This document shows positions 44,447 through 53,717 of a DNA stretch of 64,000 bases, piece by piece (position 1 is the stretch's first letter; each line of letters begins with the position of its first letter). Source of the DNA: Massilia sp. H6 (lineage in GTDB: Bacteria; Pseudomonadota; Gammaproteobacteria; Burkholderiales; Burkholderiaceae_D); the NCBI RefSeq assembly GCF_024802625.1, contig NZ_CP103371.1, positions 744,001 to 808,000 of the forward strand. The letters are read 5' to 3'. The notes under the pieces were generated by a model. The model saw only the letters and a list, made by a program, of their open reading frames with translations. It had not been told where the DNA came from and searched no databases. A program made the position numbers and the translations under genes.

Positions 44447-45466
44447 TCATCCCAGTACCGCGCCAGCGACCCAGGTGTAGGCAGGAATGCCCAGCAGGAT
44501 GTTCAACGGAAAGGTCATCCCGAGCGACATGCTGAAATAGACCGCCGGGTTCGCTTCCGGAATCGCATGGCGCAGCACCGCCGGCACGGCGATGTACGAC
44601 GCGCTGCTGGCCAGTACCATCAGCAGGGCGGCATTGCCCGCCGTCAGGCCCAGCAGCAGGGCCAGCGCCATGGCCAGGCCGGCATGCACTACCGGCGCGC
44701 CCACCGCGTAGGCCAGCAGCCAGCGCGACTGGCCGCGCAGCTTGCCGAGATTGCGCGCGGTCAGCAGTCCCATGTCCAGCAAGAAGAACGCCAGCATGCC
44801 TTTGAACAGGTCGATCGAGAACGGCGCCATGGCCTCCTTGCCGGCCTCGCCGGTCAACAGTCCCACCGCCATCGCGCCGAGCAGCAGCAACTGGGTTCCG
44901 TCGGTGAACGACTCATGCAGGATCTTGCCCAGGCCGGTACCAGTACCGGTACCAGTGCCGGCGGCAGGCCCTGCCAGCGCCAGCGTATTGCCCGAGGCCA
45001 GCACGACCGGCGCGCCGGCGGACTGGCGCAGGGTATTGGCCAGCACCACGGCAATCACGATGGCGGGCGACTCCATCAGCGCCATCGCCGCTGCCATGTG
45101 CCCGCCGTAGGCGATGCCTTGCACGTCAAGGTATTGGGTGGCGGTAATGAAGGTGACGGCGCTGACCGAGCCATAGGTAGCGGCCACGGCCGCGGCATCG
45201 AAGGGCGGCACCAGGCGTTTTAACACTTGCCAGGCAATCATGGGCACCACGATCGCGAGCAGGACCGCAGCGCCGAGGCTGGCTGCAATTTCAGTGGTAA
45301 AACCAGATTGCGCCAGCGCAAAGCCGCCCTTCAAGCCGAGCGCCATCAGCAGGTAAAGCGACAGGAAACGTGCAATCGGCTGGGGAATTTCGAGATTCGA
45401 CTTTACACAGCCGGCCAGGATACCGAATGCAAAAAACAGGATGGCAGGATCAAGAAAACTGTGCAT
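44447..45466 (-). CDS. SbtA-type sodium/bicarbonate transporter
   Basis: 339 residues with about ten hydrophobic segments of the DUF897/SbtA family (AILFFAFGILAGCVKSNLEI, YLLMALGLKGGFALAQSGFT). SbtA imports HCO3- in cyanobacteria. The cytoplasmic loop contains a short Gly/Thr-rich repeat (AGTGTGTGTG), from a repeated GGTACC-like DNA stretch at about 44935-44960. It is divergent from a CbbR-like regulator, consistent with inorganic-carbon response. Confidence 0.88.
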   Translation of the reverse strand: MHSFLDPAILFFAFGILAGCVKSNLEIPQPIARFLSLYLLMALGLKGGFALAQSGFTTEIAASLGAAVLLAIVVPMIAWQVLKRLVPPFDAAAVAATYGSVSAVTFITATQYLDVQGIAYGGHMAAAMALMESPAIVIAVVLANTLRQSAGAPVVLASGNTLALAGPAAGTGTGTGTGLGKILHESFTDGTQLLLLGAMAVGLLTGEAGKEAMAPFSIDLFKGMLAFFLLDMGLLTARNLGKLRGQSRWLLAYAVGAPVVHAGLAMALALLLGLTAGNAALLMVLASSASYIAVPAVLRHAIPEANPAVYFSMSLGMTFPLNILLGIPAYTWVAGAVLG

Positions 45467-45558
45467 GGAGACGTCCTCAACAAGGGGACCTGCATGCTAA
45501 ACGCTGGAGCGTATAAAGAAAAATCGATTATTATGATGCGTTGAATAGACAAAACTCT

Positions 45559-46479
45559 ATGAGTGCGACTTTCCGTCAATTACGCCTGTTTCTCTCCTTT
45601 GCCCAGCACCTGAGCGTGACGGCTGCCGCCCGTGCCTGCCACGTCACCCAGCCAACCGCCTCGATGCAGCTGCGCGAGCTGGCCAATAGCGTCGGCATGC
45701 CGCTCTACGAGCAGGTCGGCAAGCGCCTGTACCTGACCGCCGCCGGGGAAGCGCTGGCCGCCACCGCGCGCGCCATGCTCGACGAATGGTCGGCCTTCGA
45801 GCAGCAGGTCGATGGCCTCCGGGGCATGACCCGGGGCCGCCTGCGGGTGTCGGTGGTGAGCACCGCGAAATACTTCGTCCCCAGGCTGCTCGGCGCCTTT
45901 TGCGCGGCGCATCCCGAGATCGACGTCGCCCTCGAAGTGCTCAACCGTGATGGCGTGGTGCGGCGCCTGCGCGAGAATCTCGACGATCTCTACATCATGT
46001 CGATGCCCCCCGACGACCTCGAGCTGGAGCGCCATACCTTCCTGGCCAATCCGCTCGATCTGGTCGCTGCCGCCGCGCATCCGCTGGCCAGCGCCGGACG
46101 CATCAACCTGGCCGAGCTGGCCCCGCTGCGCTTTATCTTGCGCGAACCGGGGTCGGGCACCCGGCTGGCCTGCGACCAGCATTTCAAGGCGCTGGGATTC
46201 AAGCCCGACCTGCGCCTGGAGTTGGGCAGCAACGAAGCGATCAAGCAGGCGGTGGCCGCCGGCCTGGGCGTCGGGGTGGTCTCGCGCCACGCGCTGGCCG
46301 ACGATCCCGGCGCGGAAGGACTGGCCGTGTTGCGGGTCGAAGCGTTTCCGGTACAGTCCTGCTGGTGGACCCTGTACCGCAAAGGCAAGAAGCTCTCGCC
46401 GGTGGCCACCGCTTTTTTGCAGCATCTGCAGCAGGTCGGCGCCGCGGCTGCGGCGTCGCTACCGGCCGCGCAGCGCTAA
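45559..46479 (+). CDS. LysR-family regulator, CbbR-like
   Basis: 306 residues. HTH: FRQLRLFLSFAQHLSVTAAA, then TQPTASMQLRELANSVGMPL. The effector domain begins at GRLRVSVVSTAKYFVPRLLG. CbbR/CmpR-type regulators control carbon-fixation and bicarbonate transport genes; its divergent arrangement from sbtA supports control of that gene. Start at 45559 instead of TTG 45541, with weak ribosome sites for both. Confidence 0.82.
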   Translation: MSATFRQLRLFLSFAQHLSVTAAARACHVTQPTASMQLRELANSVGMPLYEQVGKRLYLTAAGEALAATARAMLDEWSAFEQQVDGLRGMTRGRLRVSVVSTAKYFVPRLLGAFCAAHPEIDVALEVLNRDGVVRRLRENLDDLYIMSMPPDDLELERHTFLANPLDLVAAAAHPLASAGRINLAELAPLRFILREPGSGTRLACDQHFKALGFKPDLRLELGSNEAIKQAVAAGLGVGVVSRHALADDPGAEGLAVLRVEAFPVQSCWWTLYRKGKKLSPVATAFLQHLQQVGAAAAASLPAAQR

Positions 46480-46484
46480 GTCTC

Positions 46485-46506
46485 AGAACCTACTGGGATA
46501 GGTTCT
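46485..46506. terminator. Bidirectional hairpin between LysR gene and tamB
   Basis: AGAACCTA (46485-46492), loop CTGGGA, TAGGTTCT (46499-46506), flanked by CTAAG/CTTAG. It lies in the 31-base gap between two converging stops and probably terminates both. Confidence 0.6.
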
Positions 46507-46510
46507 TAGC

Positions 46511-49500
46511 TTAGTCGAAGGCCCACGAGTACAGGATGTCGAGCGCGGTGTTGGTGCCGGTCTGGAACTGCAGCGAGATCCTCGGGGTCAGCTTGTAGCG
46601 CAAGCGCACCAGGCTCGAGGCCGTGCTCGTGCCTTGCTCGAAGCTGAGATAGGCACGCGACGAGATGCGCTTGCCTACCGTGACGACCGTATTTTCCAGG
46701 CCGCTGCCGTTGCCGGTAGCCTGACGTAGCCCCACTTCGTCGACGCCGAGCGAGCTTGCCAGTTTTTGCGTAAAGCCGCCGGTACCGCCTTTGCCGCCAA
46801 GCAGCGCAGCCGCCGCGGCCGTCAAGATATCCTTCTCGTTGCCGCTGGTGCCTTCCATGCCATGGCCGAGCACCAGCCACGACAGCTTCTCGCTGTCCGG
46901 TACGTTGGGCGTCGAGACCAGCCGGGCTTGCGGAGACTGGGCAGTGCCGCGCACCTGCACCCCGGCTTCGACATTCGATTGCGACAGTTGTTCGCCTGGT
47001 GCACGCTTGCGCACTGCCAGGATGTCGAGCGAAGGATTGTCGTAGGCGCCGCTGAAGGTCATGACGGCACGCTCGATCGCCAGCTTCTGGCCATAGGCCG
47101 CGTAGTTGCCCTCCACGGCGCGAATCGTGCCGTTGACCCGCGGTGCGGAGGCGCCGACCTTGCGCACCCGCACATTGCCGGCGAGCCTGGCGTCGATGCC
47201 CATGCCGCGCAGCTGGAACGCCTCGCCCAGGTCGGCCCGCAGGTTGATCGACAGGGGCATGTCGGATTCTTTGTTCGACGGCACTGGCTTGGCGCCACCC
47301 TTGCCCAGCACGATGACGTCGTCCGACATCGTCGGGCGGCCCTGGGGGGCGAATTCGATCAGTGCGCGGTCGACGCGGACATTGCCGTCCAGCGTGAACT
47401 GGCTGGCGTCGCGGACCAGATCGGCATTGCCGCTGACCACCACGGTGCGGTCCGGACGCGACAGCACTTCGAGTTTGTCCGCCGTGACCTTCAGGTTGGC
47501 CGCCGCCAGCCCGTCGGAGAAGCGCAGGAAGCCTGCGGCAGATGCGCTGCCCTGGCGCCCCTGGAACGACAGGCGCTGCAGTTGCAGTTCGTCGCCTGCG
47601 AGCTGGGCGCGCAACTCGCCGCTGTGCAAGCGCACGCCTTGTTCGGCCCAGCGCACGGCCAGCTTGTCGCCGGTGACGCTGCCGCTCAGGCGCGGCGTGC
47701 CGATGGTGCCGGTGCCAGTGAGCGCCATGCGCAGTGCGCCGTCCAGTTCCAGCCCTGGCTGGCCGGCGAACGGGGCCAGCCAGGCAATCGATGCCATGTT
47801 GGCGTTGGCGCTCATGCGCAGCGGGCTGTCACGGTCCAGGCGGCCCTGCAACAGCTGGGCCGTGGCGTCCAGGTTGGCGCTGCCGGTACGGGTGCCGTCG
47901 AGGTTGACGCGCATGCGCAGGGTGCCTGCCTCGACATCGGCGCGGGCATCGAACTGGCGCAGGCCGAGCGGCACCGGATTGTCGCCGCCGGCGATCACGT
48001 CGCCCTTTTCGCGGAACACCTCGACCATGCCGTCGAGCGCGGGAGCGCCGCCGGTGGCGCTGGCGGTGCGCAGGTCGAGCGCCCAGCGGGCGCCCAGGGT
48101 CAGGTCGCCGCGTGTGTTCTCGCGGATCGCCGGCGAGAACTGCGCCAGGTAAGTCAGCGGCACGTTGTCGGCGTGGCCGCGGCTGGCCCAGCGCGCGCCG
48201 TTCTTGACCAGCGACTCGACCGTGACGCTGCCCGAGGCCAGCTTGACCACGGCGCCGTTGAAGGCAACCCGTTCCGGCTTGGCCAGGCCCATGATGCCGC
48301 TGCCAGGGGCGGCGCCGATGCGCAGCGGCACCGGCGCCTGCAGCGCCATGGCGTAGCGGCCGCGGTTCTGCAGCGTCGCCAGGGTGCCGTTCCAGGTATC
48401 GCCCGCCAGGGCGCCACGCAGCGCAAGATTGGCGTCGAAGGCTTCGCCCTTGGCGCTGGCGCGCAAGGTGTGGGCACCGCGCGTGCCTTCGGTGGTCAAG
48501 CTGGCCGAGGCCACCCGGGTTTCGCCGCTGACATAGCCGGTGATCTGGATGTCGCTGGCCAGCGCGTCGCGCGCGCCGCGGCCGGAGCCGAGGTTGGCGT
48601 TGGCGCGCAGCGAACGGATGTTGTGGGTGCCGAGCAGGCGCAGGTTCTGGCCCTCGAGCGCGGCGCTGAGCGAGGGGGTGTCCATGGTGCCCGACAGCGT
48701 GCCCTGGCCGCGCAGCACGCCGCCGTAGTCGGGACCGAGCGCCGCCAGCTGCGGTGCGTCGATACGCCAGGCCAGCTGGTCGGAACCAAGGCCGAAGCTG
48801 CCCTTGGCCGCCACCACGTTGGCGCCCACGTGCAGGTCGATATCGGCATTCGACACGTGGCGGCGGTCTGCCGTGAGCCGGGCGTGACCCCACAGGGGCG
48901 AATTCGACAGCGTCGAATCCTGCACGCGCAGATCAAGCGCGGCGCGCCAGTCGGCGCCGCCGCGGCCACTGCCGCTGAAATTGGCGTTGATGGAGCCGGC
49001 CAGCGGCGAGCCGAAGGCAGCCGGGTTGAAGCGCTGGGCGCTGCCGGTCAGCTTGGCCTCGACCGCACGCGCGCCTTCCGGCCCGGCCAGCCAGGCTTCG
49101 CCCTTGGCGCTCAAGCTGCCGCCAGCGTCCTTGCGCTGCGCCGCCACCCAGCCCAGACCCTTTGCATCGAGCTCGAAGGTGGTGCGCGGATCTTGCATGC
49201 TGCCGGTGGCGACGCCGTTGGCGACCACCGCGCCGTACAGGCCGCTGCGCACCGCCGCCAGCTGGCGGCCGTCCACGCGCCATTGCAGGCGGTCGCCGCT
49301 GCCGCCAAAGGCGCCATCCAGGGCTACCGTGTTCTGGCCCAGGGCCAGGTCGGCGTCGATGCCGCTGATGCGCGCAGCAGTGGCGCGCAGCTTGCCCTGG
49401 CCCGACAGCGGCTGGTCGAACAGACGGCTGCGGCGCAGCGCGAAGTCGGCATCAACGCGCCACGTAGGGGCAAGGGCGCCGGCCAGGTTGACGCTGGCAT

Positions 49501-50959
49501 TGATGTCGGCCTGCGGGTAGTCGCCAAAGGCGGCCGGGTTGAAGCGGCTGGCGCTGGCGCTGGCCTTGAAGGCCTTGTCTTCCAGCAGGTTCATGCTGCC
49601 GGTGAGGTCGACGCTGCTGCTGCCGCTGGATAACCGGCCTTCGCGCAGCGTGACCAGGTTGTTCTCCAGGGTCGCCAGTGCCGCCAGGCGCAGGCCCTGG
49701 TCGACCAGGTTGGCCTGCAGCGTTTGCGTCTGGCCGGTGTTGGTCACCTGAATGTCGCCGCGGATACGGGTCGGCTTCAGGCTGGAGTGGATCTGCTTCA
49801 GGTCGAAGCGGTCAGTGTGCAGCGTGAAGCGCGCGGTGCCAAGGCCTTGCGCGTCGGCGCCACGCTCGACGCCGCCCTTGCCGGTGAACTGTCCGGCTTT
49901 GCCGAAGTCGAGCAGCACATTCGACACCTGCAGCGCATCGAGGTTGCCGCCGAGCTGCCCGCGCATGGCGCGCAGCGGCAGGCGTTGCTGGTCGATCGTG
50001 CCTTCGGGGCCGTCGTTGGTAATGTCTACCTTGCCGCTGATATTGCGCCTGGCGTCGAGCTGGCCATTGACGGCAAAGCTCAGGTCGGCAGTCGGCAGCG
50101 ACGGATTGAAAAAGCCCGGATCGACATTGCGGCCACTGATGCGCAGCGAGCGCAGTGGAATGGCGGCATAGGGCGACAGCACGAAATGCGCTTCGCCGAC
50201 GGCGCGCCCGGCCTCGCCCACGGCGTCGACCAGAGTGGTTTCGAGGTCGCCGCCGACCTTGATCTTCAGCTGGGCGGCCCTGGCGCCGGCCTTGGCCTGC
50301 GACTGGCTCAGGCCGACCTTGGCCTCGATCTTGAACGGACGCTGGGCGCCGATGCTGCCGGCGGCGCTCAGGTCGCCCCAAGGGGTCACGGCGGCGCCAT
50401 CGCGTATTTGCCAGCGGGTCTTGCCGCCCTCGAGGCGCAGGCGGATATTGTCGATATGCGTCTCGGCGCCCTGGTTGACGAAGGTCGCGCGGTTCAGGCG
50501 CGCGTCGACAATCGACACCGCGAACGGTGCCTCGAGCTTGAGTGGCATCGTGCTCGGTTCCGTGCTTTGCTTGAGCGTCTCGGCGCGCAGGTTGGCCGCG
50601 TGCAGCTTGTCGATCAGGATGCCGCGCGACATGATTTGCCGGGGCGACCACACCAGGTTGATCTTGTTAACAATAATCACCTGCTCGTCGGTGCGCCAGG
50701 TCAGGCGGTCGATATACATCGCGCCGTACAGCGAGCCGGACACGCCCGTCATGCTCAGCTTGCCGCCGGTGGACGCGGCGACCTTCTGCGCGACCATTTG
50801 CAGCGTGCTTTCGCGGCCCAGGTACCAGAGCGTGCCACCGACGATCGCGGTGGTGACGAGCACGCCGACGGCGACGCGGCGCGGCCAGCGCCGCTGCTTG
50901 GGGCCGGGTGCCGGGGCAGGAGAACCCGCAACCGCCGGGGAAGTGTCGTTGGTAGCCAT
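46511..50959 (-). CDS. tamB: TamB translocation/assembly protein
   Basis: 1482 residues, a periplasm-spanning beta-taco protein that moves lipids or assembles outer-membrane proteins with TamA. The N-terminus has a single membrane anchor (RRVAVGVLVTTAIVGGTLWY) after a Pro-rich segment; most of the length is repetitive beta-strand; the C-terminus is a DUF490 domain (SFQGRQGSASAAGFLRFSDG, QVRGTAQSPQARLVSTPNV, GLRQATGNGSGLENTVVTVG). The ATG lies at 50959 and overlaps the tamA stop (TGATG), so the pair is translationally coupled. The longer frame to 51727 is a read-back into tamA. Confidence 0.94.
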   Translation of the reverse strand: MATNDTSPAVAGSPAPAPGPKQRRWPRRVAVGVLVTTAIVGGTLWYLGRESTLQMVAQKVAASTGGKLSMTGVSGSLYGAMYIDRLTWRTDEQVIIVNKINLVWSPRQIMSRGILIDKLHAANLRAETLKQSTEPSTMPLKLEAPFAVSIVDARLNRATFVNQGAETHIDNIRLRLEGGKTRWQIRDGAAVTPWGDLSAAGSIGAQRPFKIEAKVGLSQSQAKAGARAAQLKIKVGGDLETTLVDAVGEAGRAVGEAHFVLSPYAAIPLRSLRISGRNVDPGFFNPSLPTADLSFAVNGQLDARRNISGKVDITNDGPEGTIDQQRLPLRAMRGQLGGNLDALQVSNVLLDFGKAGQFTGKGGVERGADAQGLGTARFTLHTDRFDLKQIHSSLKPTRIRGDIQVTNTGQTQTLQANLVDQGLRLAALATLENNLVTLREGRLSSGSSSVDLTGSMNLLEDKAFKASASASRFNPAAFGDYPQADINASVNLAGALAPTWRVDADFALRRSRLFDQPLSGQGKLRATAARISGIDADLALGQNTVALDGAFGGSGDRLQWRVDGRQLAAVRSGLYGAVVANGVATGSMQDPRTTFELDAKGLGWVAAQRKDAGGSLSAKGEAWLAGPEGARAVEAKLTGSAQRFNPAAFGSPLAGSINANFSGSGRGGADWRAALDLRVQDSTLSNSPLWGHARLTADRRHVSNADIDLHVGANVVAAKGSFGLGSDQLAWRIDAPQLAALGPDYGGVLRGQGTLSGTMDTPSLSAALEGQNLRLLGTHNIRSLRANANLGSGRGARDALASDIQITGYVSGETRVASASLTTEGTRGAHTLRASAKGEAFDANLALRGALAGDTWNGTLATLQNRGRYAMALQAPVPLRIGAAPGSGIMGLAKPERVAFNGAVVKLASGSVTVESLVKNGARWASRGHADNVPLTYLAQFSPAIRENTRGDLTLGARWALDLRTASATGGAPALDGMVEVFREKGDVIAGGDNPVPLGLRQFDARADVEAGTLRMRVNLDGTRTGSANLDATAQLLQGRLDRDSPLRMSANANMASIAWLAPFAGQPGLELDGALRMALTGTGTIGTPRLSGSVTGDKLAVRWAEQGVRLHSGELRAQLAGDELQLQRLSFQGRQGSASAAGFLRFSDGLAAANLKVTADKLEVLSRPDRTVVVSGNADLVRDASQFTLDGNVRVDRALIEFAPQGRPTMSDDVIVLGKGGAKPVPSNKESDMPLSINLRADLGEAFQLRGMGIDARLAGNVRVRKVGASAPRVNGTIRAVEGNYAAYGQKLAIERAVMTFSGAYDNPSLDILAVRKRAPGEQLSQSNVEAGVQVRGTAQSPQARLVSTPNVPDSEKLSWLVLGHGMEGTSGNEKDILTAAAAALLGGKGGTGGFTQKLASSLGVDEVGLRQATGNGSGLENTVVTVGKRISSRAYLSFEQGTSTASSLVRLRYKLTPRISLQFQTGTNTALDILYSWAFD

Positions 50960-52827
50960 CAGAAGGTGAATCCCAGGGAGAAGTGCAGGCGCGCTTTTTT
51001 CACGGCATGGCCGTAGGCCAGGTCGACGTTGATCGGTCCGACCGGGCTGCGCCAGCGCGCGCCCAGGCCGAAGCCGGATTTCGGCTGCAGGTCGCCGATC
51101 TTGTCGGCCGCATTGCCGATGTCGTAGAACACCGCCACGCCCCATGGTGGACGGAACCAGTACTGGTATTCGACGCCGGCGGTGGCCAGATACTTGCCGC
51201 CGACGATGGCGCCGTTTTCGCGCACGCCCAATTCGCGGTAGCCATAGCCGCGCACCGACTGGTCGCCGCCGGCACGGAACAGGAAGGTGCTGGGCACGCC
51301 GATCTTGTCCTTGGCCGCGACTGCCCCGAACTCGCCGCGCAGCACCAGGGTGCCGCTTGGCCCGAGCGGCTTGTACATCAGGGCGCGCAGGTAAAGGCGC
51401 AAGAATTTCTCGTCGGTCAGGATCGGCAGCAGGGCGCCGCCCAGCTGGCCCTGGAACACATAGCCATTGGTCGGCTGGATCAGGCTGTCGAGCTTGCGCC
51501 GGGTCAGGCTGTAGGTGAGCGGCAGGCTGCGCGTGCTGGTGGCCGGGTTCGGCGGCACTTCGCGCTTTTCGATGAGCGCTTCGAGCGTGAGGCTGCGCTC
51601 GAGCAACGGCGAGCCCCAGGTGCGGCGCGCCGCGACCGTGGCCAGCGTGGTGATTTCGCCGCGCACGTCGTTGCGTTCGATGCCGGCGCCAACGCTGTCG
51701 TTGTAGCCACTGGCGGTGGTCGGCCAATAGAAATCGGTGCGTACGGTCTGGCGCTTCTGTTCGTAGATCAGGTCGCTCTTCATGCGCTTGCCGAACACGT
51801 TCAGGTCGTCGTAGCTTGCGCTCAGGCGCGCGCCGGTGTCGGTCGAGAAGCCGACGCCGACTTCGACGTTCTTCTGCAGGTTTTCGGTGACCCGTACCAG
51901 CACCGGCAGCACGGTAGGGCCGTCCGCCGCCACGCCGGTGGGTGCTTCGGGCGTGGTGGGGTCGCCATCCGGATCGCCGTCGCCTTCCTTGAGTTCTTTC
52001 AGTTCGGCATTGAGCACCGCGCGCAGGTCGACCGATACCTCTACGGTGCTGAAATATCCGGTGTCTTGCAGGCGCGCCTGCAGCCCCTGCAGCGCCGCCT
52101 CGCTATACGTGTCGCCCGGATCGATACGGTTCAGGTTGGTGATGACTTCGCGCGGGTAGCGTTTCAGGCCATCGATGCGCAGCTCGCCGAAATGCATTTC
52201 GGGGCCGCTGTCGATGACCACGTGCAGCGCGGCGCTGCGCGCTTCCGGGTCGACCGTGGCGCTGGTTTCGACCAGGCGCGCGCGTGGAAACCGCACCTGC
52301 GTCACCTCGCGCAGCAGTGCGCGCTTGGCGTCTTCCCAGTCGGCCTGGCGAAAACGGCTGCCCGGTGGCAGCTGCCAGCGGCTGCGCAGGGCGTCCGCGT
52401 CGAACGGCGCGGCACCCTCGCCGAGTTCGGCAAAGCCCTGCAGCACCAGGTCGACGTCGCCGACCACCACCGGCTCGCCCGGATCCACGATCAGGCGTGC
52501 GACCGGGCGCCCGCCCGCGGTATCGAGCCCGGCTGAAATCTTGGGCGAGTAATAGCCTTCGGTGGCGATCAGGGTTCGGGCCTGCTCGGGCGCTTCCTTG
52601 ACCAGGCGCTGCAGTTGCTCGATGTCCACCTTCGGATTGCCGCGCCAGCGCATCAGGTCGAGATTGTCTTCGAGCAGGCTCTCGAGCTGGCGCGGAGCGT
52701 CGATGCGGACCTGGTAATCGATGCCCTGGGCGTGCAGCGAACTTGCCACCAGCAATGCGCCGATGCCCATCAAGAGGCGGGGCAGGGGACGCAGGCGACG
52801 GCGTGGAATCGATCTTGCGGCAGACAT
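50959..52827 (-). CDS. tamA: TamA outer-membrane beta-barrel assembly protein
   Basis: 622 residues, outer-membrane partner of TamB. A signal peptide ([17 protein letters not shown]) is followed by POTRA-like repeats (about 25-280) and a BamA-type C-terminal barrel ending in a phenylalanine (GFTF), with the VRGY-like motif [20 protein letters not shown]. Classical FhaC/BamA-like positions are visible. It leads the tamA-tamB unit. Confidence 0.93.
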   Translation of the reverse strand: MSAARSIPRRRLRPLPRLLMGIGALLVASSLHAQGIDYQVRIDAPRQLESLLEDNLDLMRWRGNPKVDIEQLQRLVKEAPEQARTLIATEGYYSPKISAGLDTAGGRPVARLIVDPGEPVVVGDVDLVLQGFAELGEGAAPFDADALRSRWQLPPGSRFRQADWEDAKRALLREVTQVRFPRARLVETSATVDPEARSAALHVVIDSGPEMHFGELRIDGLKRYPREVITNLNRIDPGDTYSEAALQGLQARLQDTGYFSTVEVSVDLRAVLNAELKELKEGDGDPDGDPTTPEAPTGVAADGPTVLPVLVRVTENLQKNVEVGVGFSTDTGARLSASYDDLNVFGKRMKSDLIYEQKRQTVRTDFYWPTTASGYNDSVGAGIERNDVRGEITTLATVAARRTWGSPLLERSLTLEALIEKREVPPNPATSTRSLPLTYSLTRRKLDSLIQPTNGYVFQGQLGGALLPILTDEKFLRLYLRALMYKPLGPSGTLVLRGEFGAVAAKDKIGVPSTFLFRAGGDQSVRGYGYRELGVRENGAIVGGKYLATAGVEYQYWFRPPWGVAVFYDIGNAADKIGDLQPKSGFGLGARWRSPVGPINVDLAYGHAVKKARLHFSLGFTF

Positions 52828-52991
52828 GGCGCTCCGATGGGTGGGTTTATGACAATCTTAACGGATCGGCAAAAACCATGACGGACGTTTTAACTCATCC
52901 GTCCAGTGCCCGCCGCTTCACGCGGGGCGCTGTTTTATGCCAGAATCCGCGCTTGCCCAGCTTGCCGCCATCATTTTTCCGGACTATCGCC

Positions 52992-53699
52992 ATGCCATCT
53001 CAAGATACCGCACTCGTCCTTTTCAGCGGGGGCCAGGACTCCGCCACCTGCCTGGCCTGGGCGCTGCAGCGCTACGCGCGCGTCGAGACCATCGGTTTCG
53101 ATTATGGCCAGCGCCACGCGATCGAGCTGGCCGTGCGGCCGACGGTGCTGGCCAGGATGCGCGCGCTCGATCCGGACTGGGATGCGCGCCTGGGCGAAGA
53201 CCACCTGATCGACCTGTCCCTGATCGCGAAGATCTCGGACACGGCGCTGACCAGCAATGTAGCGATCGCGATGCAAGAAAACGGCTTGCCGAACACCTTT
53301 GTTCCGGGCCGCAACCTGTTGTTCATGACGGTGGCGGCCACCGTGGCCTACCGCCGCGACCTGACGGTGCTGGTGGGCGGCATGTGCGAGACCGACTTTT
53401 CGGGCTATCCCGACTGCCGCGACGACACCATGAAGGCGCTGCAGGTGGCGCTGAACCTGGGCATGAATACGCGCCTGAAGGTCGAGACCCCGCTGATGTG
53501 GATCGACAAGGCGCAGACCTGGCAGCTGGCCCACGACTGCGGCGGCGAAGCGCTGGTGGACCTGATTCGCTTCGATACCCACACCTGCTACCTGGGCGAA
53601 CGCGGCGCGGCGCATTCCTGGGGGCATGGCTGTGGAAGCTGCCCGGCCTGCGCGCTCAGGGCGCGTGGGTATGCGCAGTACGTGGCCGGCAAGGATTGA
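52992..53699 (+). CDS. queC: 7-cyano-7-deazaguanine synthase
   Basis: Makes preQ0 from 7-carboxy-7-deazaguanine in queuosine synthesis, an ATP and ammonia-dependent step. 235 residues with PP-loop [14 protein letters not shown] and four zinc cysteines in HTCYLGE...[15 protein letters not shown]. The ATG at 52992 is chosen because it starts immediately before the PP-loop; the longer frame to 52743 is not conserved. Other que genes are not in the window. Confidence 0.95.
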   Translation: MPSQDTALVLFSGGQDSATCLAWALQRYARVETIGFDYGQRHAIELAVRPTVLARMRALDPDWDARLGEDHLIDLSLIAKISDTALTSNVAIAMQENGLPNTFVPGRNLLFMTVAATVAYRRDLTVLVGGMCETDFSGYPDCRDDTMKALQVALNLGMNTRLKVETPLMWIDKAQTWQLAHDCGGEALVDLIRFDTHTCYLGERGAAHSWGHGCGSCPACALRARGYAQYVAGKD

Positions 53700-53717
53700 G
53701 CGGCGCCAGCCGGTCGC

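Noticed and set aside
46766-49633. 955-residue open frame on the plus strand opposite tamB
   Set aside because: It is exactly antisense to a well-supported gene, is Arg/Ala/Gly/His-rich without motifs, and is explained by the third-position GC bias. The same applies to long antisense frames at 376-2139, 25755-27095, 27213-28697, 32089-33609, 54699-56135 and 58032-59747.
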